31,450 nt of DNA from Euryarchaeota archaeon UBA550 (GTDB lineage Archaea > Thermoplasmatota > Poseidoniia > Poseidoniales > Poseidoniaceae), in assembly GCA_002506705.1 (NCBI GenBank), contig DAYA01000073.1, forward strand, positions 1 to 31,450. Reading direction: 5' to 3'. Positions within the stretch are counted from its first letter, which is position 1. Every line of letters starts with the position of its first letter. This document shows, one piece after another, positions 8,096 through 15,200 of this stretch. A program made the position numbers and the translations under genes. The notes beneath the pieces are model-generated. The model was not told the origin of the DNA, did not search any database, and was given only the letters and a program-made list of their open reading frames with translations.

Positions 8096-8719
8096 GTGAC
8101 AGGTCAATATGAGAGAGAACTGAGGGCGGTTCTAGCAGGTATCCCCAAAGGAGTTGATGCGGTTACAAGGTCATGCGACGCTGTTGCCAAAGCTAGGGCT
8201 AGACAAGTCATAGAAAGGCCATTTCTAGTTGTTAGAGCCGCTGGTTCTGGAATGGAAGGGAGTGGGGATTTACTGGCACTCAGGGGAGATTTGTGTTTCC
8301 CAATAGAGGTTAAAACGTCAAAGAAATCAAAATTGTATCTATCAGGTAGAACATGGGACCAGTATCAAGCGATGATTTACGAAGGCCAGAGATGTGACTT
8401 GATGCCATTGTACGCGTTCAGGCTTAAAGGCGTAAGGGGCGATTCTTGGCGAATATTCAGAGTTGAAGTTGGTAAATTAAGCGGCAGGCTTGGTATGCTG
8501 ACAAGAAGGATTCCTCCTCTTCCTAAAACGAGGAACGGGAAGCCATTCTTAGATTGGGAACAAGGTATGCCACTTCACAAGTTCCTCGCACTCGTTTGCA
8601 GAACCGAGGGCGGTAATCCAGTAGATTCACTGAGTAAAAGAGCGAAATCAGTAGATTACGAAACCGAGAAGCCAAAAGAAGAATCTCAGATGCGTATCAC
8701 AGATATGGTGCACCTATGA
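8096..8719 (+). CDS. hjc: Hjc-like archaeal Holliday junction resolvase
   Basis: This 207-residue protein has the PD-(D/E)xK nuclease signature of archaeal Hjc: an N-terminal YERELRAVL helix (E6, E8), then FLVVRAAGSGMEGSGDLLAL with R47 and D58, and FPIEVKTSKKSKLYLS with E71 and K73. Order and spacing match Hjc, which cuts four-way DNA junctions symmetrically with divalent metal. It differs from typical Hjc (about 120-140 residues) in two ways. About 20 extra residues (CDAVAKARARQVIERP) lie between the first helix and the FLVVR strand, and there is a C-terminal extension after about residue 130, ending in a charged segment. The extension may be an added interaction region. The start is GTG with a TATA-like element at the right distance. 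Its 3' end overlaps the convergent M50 gene by 23 bases. Confidence 0.8.
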   Translation: MTGQYERELRAVLAGIPKGVDAVTRSCDAVAKARARQVIERPFLVVRAAGSGMEGSGDLLALRGDLCFPIEVKTSKKSKLYLSGRTWDQYQAMIYEGQRCDLMPLYAFRLKGVRGDSWRIFRVEVGKLSGRLGMLTRRIPPLPKTRNGKPFLDWEQGMPLHKFLALVCRTEGGNPVDSLSKRAKSVDYETEKPKEESQMRITDMVHL

Positions 8720-10160
8720 GGAATACCAAAGCAACTAGAAGTAGCAGAGAACTCATAGATGAGGCCTTTCGAGTTACGTGCTCTACCCAAAGAGGATGAA
8801 GTTTGTAAAGTCCAGTCTTCTTTCCTATATTTCGGACACCAGTCATTATTCCGTGGACTATATCCTTGAACAAATGTCCACCATCGAACGGTATCATTGG
8901 GAATAAATTTGTGAAACCTAGTAGTATGTTTACCCAAATTAACCAGAATAATAGGTTGATCAAGAATAGTAAACCACTCAACCCGATTATGCTAGCAAGC
9001 CAACCATCGCCGGAGTCAAGCATTTCCTCTTGTGCAGGATGGATTGCAACTCCTTGATACTCGAATGGAGTAATCAAAATTTGCAAAGTGTTGATTGGGA
9101 CGCTGATAACGTAGCCGAGCGGACTTGTTTCAAAATCAGGGTGAGCCCAGCCAGCAAGTCTGTCAACTCCTGCAGTTCCTCCGGCTAGGTTTTGCACACC
9201 TAGGAAAGCATCACCTCGCTCGATATCCATGGAATCTAGCAAGTCTTCTTCATATCCTAAATCCAGATAATATTCGTACTTATCTGTGAGATTAACCATC
9301 AGTGTTTCTTCACTTCCATCGCTGTACCTTACGACTTCCATTGGAACGATTTGGCCTGCAGAAAGGTCTTCCATCAAATCAGCAAAATCATTTGATGTGG
9401 AGATTTCAGTTCCGTTGATGGAAGTAATTACGTCCCAAGCCTCCAAGCCTGCCTCATCAGCTCCTGAGTCAACAATAATCTGACTTGAATGAACTCCGGG
9501 TTCTGCTGCTGAAAACTGACCAGCGACCTGTCCAAGGAGAACAATTAGAATGAATGCTGCAAATATGTTTGTAGCAGGTCCTGCTGCAAACATCCGCTGT
9601 CTTTCCCTGCGTGGCGAGTTTACAATTTCGTTGTACTCAGGCTCTGCGAATGCTCCGAGGGGTAGCGGCCCAGCCATCAATAGTCCGAAGTTCCGAACGC
9701 GCATTCCGTGGGCCCGTGCCTGTATCCCATGACCAAACTCATGGATTACTAGACAAACAACGAATGCAATAACTCCCCATCCGAGTGGGATAATCGGACT
9801 CAATCCTGGAATAGCCACTAATTCCGATACAGGCCTTGCTTCAGCCTGATTTCCGTAGATTATAGCAGAGGCTATTGCGAGGATTATACCAGCTGCTACG
9901 AAGAACATTGCACCCCAGCAGACCCATAGCGACAATTCACCATATGCTCTCCAAAATTTCCGTGGCTTCGAAACCTTCTCGAGAGTGTCTTTGCCTTTTC
10001 CCGTTCTAACCATCAAGACCATTCCGAAGAAAATGCGAGATGCGTTCCACTGGTCTAGTTTACCTGAATTTTCCCAGTGCCTAAGCAGCATATACCACAG
10101 CAAAACAGCTAGGAAAACCTCCGTCCATCCGATCTGGATGGAAAGAAAACCGCTTGCCAT
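8697..10160 (-). CDS. Site-2-protease-type M50 membrane metallopeptidase with PDZ domain
   Basis: This membrane protease of about 487 residues has the zinc motif HEFGH (H140, E141, H144 from the ATG at 10160) inside a TM segment, and the partner motif NLFPMIPFDGGHLF with D426 near the C-terminus, as in S2P/RseP enzymes. Between them a PDZ-like domain (about 223-293; GADEAGLEAWDVITSINGTE) faces outside. Several TM helices are visible (about 10-27, 78-103, 128-148, a segment after HEFGH, and two near the C-terminus). S2P-type enzymes cut TM substrates, often membrane-bound regulators after a first cleavage. There is no obvious anti-sigma partner nearby. An in-frame GTG at 10175 is an alternative start. 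The gene diverges from the 182-aa unknown gene, and its 3' end overlaps the hjc gene. Confidence 0.85.
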   Translation of the reverse strand: MASGFLSIQIGWTEVFLAVLLWYMLLRHWENSGKLDQWNASRIFFGMVLMVRTGKGKDTLEKVSKPRKFWRAYGELSLWVCWGAMFFVAAGIILAIASAIIYGNQAEARPVSELVAIPGLSPIIPLGWGVIAFVVCLVIHEFGHGIQARAHGMRVRNFGLLMAGPLPLGAFAEPEYNEIVNSPRRERQRMFAAGPATNIFAAFILIVLLGQVAGQFSAAEPGVHSSQIIVDSGADEAGLEAWDVITSINGTEISTSNDFADLMEDLSAGQIVPMEVVRYSDGSEETLMVNLTDKYEYYLDLGYEEDLLDSMDIERGDAFLGVQNLAGGTAGVDRLAGWAHPDFETSPLGYVISVPINTLQILITPFEYQGVAIHPAQEEMLDSGDGWLASIIGLSGLLFLINLLFWLIWVNILLGFTNLFPMIPFDGGHLFKDIVHGIMTGVRNIGKKTGLYKLHPLWVEHVTRKASSMSSLLLLVALVFLIGAPYL

Positions 10161-10233
10161 GACTCTGCGAAACACTGATTACACTTCAACCCGATGTCGC
10201 TTAGTTCTTCAACAACATGCCCCTAGGCGTTTC

Positions 10234-10782
10234 ATGGACGCAGTTGGCCATGAGGTGAATTCATTCATTTCCGAGGCATTTGGCGAAAAGCCAAATGAGA
10301 CCTCTGTATGGGCGCAGGAAGATGATTTTGTCCAAATTTTCGTCCGACTTTCTGACAAGGTTGCAATACTTAGTCTCTCTAATGACGAGGGTGAAATTGT
10401 TGAAGAAGACTCACTCATCATCCGGGAAGGACAATGGCAGCCAAATTCAATTCAAACTAGAAGAATGCCGGATGGTTTCGTCAGATTCAAGCATCGCACA
10501 AAGGAAATATTGCTCGCTCCAGAATTAATCCGTTCTCCTGATTGGGCATCAAGTCTCCTTGAAGGATGGTTAACCGAAATTCGTGGTGAATCGGGAATTC
10601 CCAAGACGAGGTCTCAGAGAATTTCGACGCTAATGAGAAGTAGAGATAGAATTGAGAGAATGCTAAATCAAGCAAACCTGAATGAAGTGGCAGATGAGGT
10701 TCGTTATGTCGAGTTCAGACTAGACAGCGCAGATTACAAACTCGCAGGAACTCAATTGAGTCATTCTTCTTCAGAAGAGTAA
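10234..10782 (+). CDS. Conserved-looking hypothetical protein, 182 residues
   Basis: I do not recognise this protein. It begins MDAVGHEVNSFISEAFGEKP. A predicted beta-rich part follows (about 20-100): TSVWAQEDDFVQIFVRLSD, then VAILSLSNDEGEIVEEDSL and a strand pair around GFVRFKHRTKEILL. A helical C-terminal half (about 105-182) has many charged residues and ends HSSSEE. There is no signal peptide, TM helix or Cys cluster, so it is probably cytosolic. The frame is open upstream to 9985, but that extension would run antisense through the M50 gene; ATG 10234 in the short divergent gap is the sensible start. Its end overlaps the convergent signal peptidase gene by 22 bases. Codon use looks like the neighbours, so I regard it as real. 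Confidence 0.7.
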   Translation: MDAVGHEVNSFISEAFGEKPNETSVWAQEDDFVQIFVRLSDKVAILSLSNDEGEIVEEDSLIIREGQWQPNSIQTRRMPDGFVRFKHRTKEILLAPELIRSPDWASSLLEGWLTEIRGESGIPKTRSQRISTLMRSRDRIERMLNQANLNEVADEVRYVEFRLDSADYKLAGTQLSHSSSEE

Positions 10783-11723
10783 ATCTTTGCGAATACGGCT
10801 TCCCTTTCTGCTTCAATCGCTTCAGGTGATCTTCGCAAAATGCTGTTTATTGTTGGGTCAATGATTACTGGCAGGAGCAGTACTACAATTACGAACACAA
10901 TCAAGTAAACAAACGACTCACCAGGAACTTGACTTACGCCGGGAGAATCTCCCCCACTTACCATCAGTTTGACCGTACCCAACCAAGGAATCTCCGCACC
11001 TGATATTCCGATTACCCAGTCTTCTTGCACAGGCCTAATCATTCCACTGTGGATTGAATTGAGGCCTTGAGCGAATTCAAACACTGCTTGGTCATCATTG
11101 CAGTCGTTGTTGTCACCCAATGTAATGTATCCCGGATTCATTGGAGTGTAATTTTCGACGCTATACCATACAGAGCCATGCTGTGCAGCAGCCCCGCCAC
11201 AGGAGTACTTTCCGACTTGCTCTCCATCGAAAATTAGATTGATTTTGTCTACACTGATTTGGTCTGTTCCTGGCACTGTCCAAGAGATGATACACAAGCT
11301 ATCCCACAATACGCCATCATCACACTTGTTTTCCGAATTCGGCGCTGTACTTGCACCGATTTCTATCTCGAAGAGGGCTCTGTGGATGATTGGAGTGCTT
11401 TCACTTTCTCCATTTCTCTTGTAAATTATCACGTCACCTTCCATTCCAAGGGACTCGTATCCATAGTATGGTGAATCTTTGTCAGTTGCTTCAGCGAAAC
11501 TGATTATTCGGTTATCGTTAGGAGAATGGACCAATACCAAATCTCCTGCATCGATAGTTCCAACTTCTCCTCCTGCATCGTGCTGCATCGAATTAGATTC
11601 AACGACAACCAACGGTGGCATTGAGCCTGTGTGAGCCCACATTGCAAGAACGAGCAACGAAATCATACCAGCAGCCAAAACTAACTCGCGAAGGAGCGTT
11701 CTGGTGGGATCGTTGTTGCTCAT
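10761..11723 (-). CDS. Signal peptidase I, archaeal S26B (Ser-His) type
   Basis: This 320-residue membrane enzyme removes signal peptides from exported proteins. An N-terminal TM helix (about 12-30) is followed by box B, VVVESNSMQHD, with the catalytic Ser45. Next come DAGDLVLVHSP (58-68) and MEGDVIIYKRN, then PIIHRALFE with His114, which replaces the bacterial lysine as in archaeal and ER signal peptidases. YITLGDNNDCND (199-210) supplies the conserved aspartates. A second TM helix (about 270-287) lies near the C-terminus, leaving a cytosolic tail. The stretch between His114 and TLGDNN is about 85 residues and contains Cys134, Cys144 and Cys175. It is longer than I expect for the family, so an inserted extracytoplasmic segment is likely. 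A small two-TM protein gene lies 16 bases upstream in the same operon. Confidence 0.88.
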   Translation of the reverse strand: MSNNDPTRTLLRELVLAAGMISLLVLAMWAHTGSMPPLVVVESNSMQHDAGGEVGTIDAGDLVLVHSPNDNRIISFAEATDKDSPYYGYESLGMEGDVIIYKRNGESESTPIIHRALFEIEIGASTAPNSENKCDDGVLWDSLCIISWTVPGTDQISVDKINLIFDGEQVGKYSCGGAAAQHGSVWYSVENYTPMNPGYITLGDNNDCNDDQAVFEFAQGLNSIHSGMIRPVQEDWVIGISGAEIPWLGTVKLMVSGGDSPGVSQVPGESFVYLIVFVIVVLLLPVIIDPTINSILRRSPEAIEAEREAVFAKIYSSEEE

Positions 11724-11739
11724 CGGAACAACCCAGTAA

Positions 11740-12111
11740 TCAGCGCTTCTTCAATCCCTTCTCTTGAAGGAAGGCATTCCATGCTTCTAGGTGTCCGCCG
11801 CCCAAGATGCGAGCAGCTTCGTCACCATCGGGTTTGAGTTTGCGTAGTTCAGACATCGAGGTTTTTGACATTATCATATCTAGTGTATTTGCTCTTGCAC
11901 TCAAGTTTAGGAACGCAGGGGCAGACACTGCGAGGCCAATCCCGCCGACAACAATCAGTACAATCGCAATTCCAGTGTAATCTGAGAAATCTGCATTGTC
12001 TTGAAGGAACATCAACTGAGCCGCTGAAAGCGTTGTCAACAGGGCTGAAGCAAATGTACCAGTTCCTGAAATTCTCAGTTGATTCCCGTATTGATTATCC
12101 CACCAACCCAT
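11740..12111 (-). CDS. Small two-TM membrane protein of unknown function
   Basis: This 123-residue protein has two predicted TM helices (about 16-36 and 45-68) joined by a short acidic loop (QDNADFSDY). A positively charged cytosolic C-terminal region follows, with MSELRKLKPDGDEAARILGG and EAWNAFLQEKGLKKR. I do not recognise a family. It is the first gene of a minus-strand unit with signal peptidase I, 16 bases upstream of it, so it may be an accessory of protein export or simply cotranscribed. The start is ATG at 12111, with an AT-rich element (AATAATAAG on the minus strand, about 12141-12149) some 34 bases before it. Confidence 0.7.
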   Translation of the reverse strand: MGWWDNQYGNQLRISGTGTFASALLTTLSAAQLMFLQDNADFSDYTGIAIVLIVVGGIGLAVSAPAFLNLSARANTLDMIMSKTSMSELRKLKPDGDEAARILGGGHLEAWNAFLQEKGLKKR

Positions 12112-12137
12112 GTCTCTCGCCGTTCAATCCTAAGACT

Positions 12138-12150
12138 GTCTTATTATTCG
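12138..12150. promoter_or_regulatory. AT-rich divergent promoter element
   Basis: GTCTTATTATTCG lies in the 137-base gap between the small membrane protein (minus) and the second giant surface protein (plus). Read on the minus strand it gives GAATAATAAG about 34 bases before the ATG at 12111. Read on the plus strand it would leave a 5' leader of roughly 70-80 bases that includes the hairpin at 12210-12226. The rest of the gap shows nothing else recognisable. Confidence 0.35.
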
Positions 12151-12209
12151 ATTTTTGGTATTCAGAAAAAGTGACTGTACGGAGCATTGTTCAAATGGGA
12201 TGAACCCCC

Positions 12210-12226
12210 GTGGGCCGAAGGCCCAC
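12210..12226 (+). repeat. Perfect 7-bp inverted repeat (hairpin) in the 5' leader of the surface-protein gene
   Basis: GTGGGCC-GAA-GGCCCAC forms a perfect seven-pair stem with a three-base loop, much richer in GC than its surroundings. It ends 22 bases before the ATG at 12249 and leaves the ribosome-binding region GAGGCGG free. No T-run follows, so it does not look like a terminator. Confidence 0.6.
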
Positions 12227-12248
12227 AAGGCAAAGAGGCGGTTCTCAG

Positions 12249-15200
12249 ATGAAAAAATCACTATTTCTAACTCTTATTTTCTTTACATCATTGATGTCAC
12301 CTTTTGCTGCTGCAGACGTTACTGAGACCCAATTCTCCGATGGTTCAACGTCTTACACGCACACATTCACTGGTACTGGAGATGGTTTTGCTGGGAACTT
12401 GACATTCCCTTACGGTGCGGAAGTATCCTCTGCAACATTTGATATTGCAGGTGAACCATCCTCAACATCTTGGGGTAACATGACGACAAATTCTGACTTC
12501 GGTGGAGCAGGAACAGGGACTTGGAGCGGTATTCCACCTGGTTTTGCATACGGAAACAGACAAAATCTTGAGGTTGGTAACGACCAAGTAAAGTTGGTTG
12601 GAAATCCCACCGAAGATGTGAACGGACTGGACAGATCAACATCGGGAACTTCGACGGGTGGCATCGTAAACAACACAGGTGGTTTCGCAGCGAATGGCAA
12701 CCAAGGCTTCATTGGAACTACAAAATCTCAATCTTCAATCTCTTTGTCAACCTCAACATCCAGTTATCGAGGATTCGTGATTGCCAACGGAGATGAGTAC
12801 GTTTCTGCTACATACACCAGTACATCTGTCTACACAACACCGACTATGAAGCGCTATAACGCAACAACTGGAGCATACATTGGAACAGCCTCAGTTGGAA
12901 CATGTACTTCATACAGTACTCCACTTTACTCGACATACGATGCGGAGAGTGATGGCAATGGGAACGTCTGGACTGTATCTTACAGTTACAGAATTCTAGT
13001 TAAGTGGTCGGTTTCGCAAACCACTGGCGCTTGGAACTGTCTAGGCACATATTCCTATTCTGGAAGCTATTACCCAATGGGAGTCGATATTGACGAAGAT
13101 TCTGGACGTATGTTTTTGTTGATGTACGAGTCGGTCTATCCAAATTACAATCGTTATCTGTACGAAGTCAACCCAAGCAATCCTTCTAGCGTCAATGGTA
13201 GCTGGTTACTTGGAACACGTGAACAACTCGGTACCTCAAGTACACAATCAAGCGGATTAATCGTTGACTTACCCAAGATTATAACCAACGAATACTACAG
13301 GAGTTACGGATATCACAACCATTTCACCATGGATGGTATTTTCGTCGAGAGAAATGGCAAGGTCCAAATCGATGGTGGTGGGCACTATGGAATGGATCAA
13401 CTAGGAGATAACACGTTTGGATATCAGTGTCACTATTCATCATACTGCTCTGGAAAGCTCAACAAAATCTTGAGGAAAGGAACTGGAGCGGTCTACGATC
13501 ACAGAACTCCAACTTCTACCTCATCTGTTGTCACAAGTTCCACAAAATTGCTTTCCAAGACAGTTACAGAAATCACAGTTTCAGCGTTAGTTGGCTATGT
13601 GCCGTCGAATACAAGCATTGAACTCGAGGTTTCGAATGATGGTGGAACTACTTGGATAAGTGGAATTTTCAACCAGAAACTGATTTTCTCTAATCCAGGT
13701 TCTAGCATAGTTTGGAAGGCTTATCTAAACGGAACATCAACTGAAACGCCTGTGCTCGACTTTGTAGCATTGACATATTCCACAAGTTACCAAACCAGTG
13801 GATATATTCAACTTAGGTCAAATTACTACTCAGGTACTGCCCCTGTTGCAATTACTGCATACTGGAACGCAACAACACCGTCAGGCACAGGATTACAGGT
13901 AGAGTTTCAAGATACTAGTACCAAGACTTTCCAATTTAGTGGAGAAACGAAGACTGTTTCAATGACTACAGGGTACATCTACGTCTACGTCAGATACACA
14001 TCCACGGGTGCGAACACACCAGTTTTGGATGATTTGCAAATCGCGCTACACTCCAATGCACCACAAGGTGTTGGCATCGACGTCGGTGGTGACGGTTCAA
14101 ACGAATGGACTAGCCAAGGTGTACTACTAGGTACTACTACACAAGGTGGCACAGCATTTGTAAAGGAATTCAATGATTTGATTCCAGACACTGGAGCCGG
14201 TTCAGTATCCATTCCTGTTTACGTAACTGCTGAATCAGCCGGAATTGTTGTTCTAGAGAGATTCAGCGTTACTTACTCGATTAACACGGTAAATCTGGAT
14301 ATCAACATACCAGAGGGAGAGATTCTTCATGAGAGAACTGAACCATACGAGGTCGTTACAAGACACATTGTAGGCGACGGAGCAAATAATTACATTCAAT
14401 CCGCAACCCTATCTTTCCTTGCTTCTCCATCATCTAGCGCTCCAACTCTTGAGTGGCAAGATGGCGATATCTTCCCATCTCCAAACGACCCAGATGATTG
14501 GGTTGAAATCGACCAATCATCTTGGTCAGTTTTGAACAATGGTATTCTCGAGATCCATTGGTTGTTTTACGTTACATCTAATTTCCCAGACCAAGAAAAT
14601 GTCAGATTTGTGACAAGTTGTACCGATACAACAGGAAGTAACGGTTTCTCACCAACTCCTCTATCCAGTACTTCTGGCCTTAGAGTGAACAATTCATTTG
14701 GATTGGGATGGTTGAAAGTCCGAGACAACTTTGGAGAGGTAACCTCCGATGATTTAGAGGATGGAAGTTGGGTCGCTGCGGGGGAGACTCTGCACTTCCA
14801 AGGTGCAATGTGGTTTGCAGATTCAACAGATGCGCCAAAGGACAATGCATTCGATGTTAGAATTGCGATGAACGGTTTCGTTGACGCTGCATGGAGAGAC
14901 ACATCCAACATAAATGGGTCATTCTTCATCTCAGTCGATATGCCAGATATTGATGTTGAAAGCGGTTTGACCTACGAAATTCAAACTTACAATGAAAGGG
15001 ATGCCACCAAGGTATTGGCATCCAATTCAGACTGGATGAGGACATACAAGGTCGATGCAACTCATCCTGAGGCATTGATGACTGCCCCAGATGAAGATGC
15101 ATATGAGGCAGCAGATGAAGCTCAAGAAATTAGCATCTTACTTTCCGACGCTGTTGGTGACCCTACCGATTTGAGTTTGTACTACTGGGTTGAGGCAGAC

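Noticed and set aside
9985..10233. N-terminal extension of the 182-residue unknown protein
   Set aside because: It would run antisense through the start of the M50 gene. ATG 10234 gives a compact divergent arrangement.
12210..12248. GTG start for the second giant surface protein
   Set aside because: It would add 13 basic residues before a good signal peptide and put the hairpin in coding sequence; a ribosome-binding region lies before ATG 12249.
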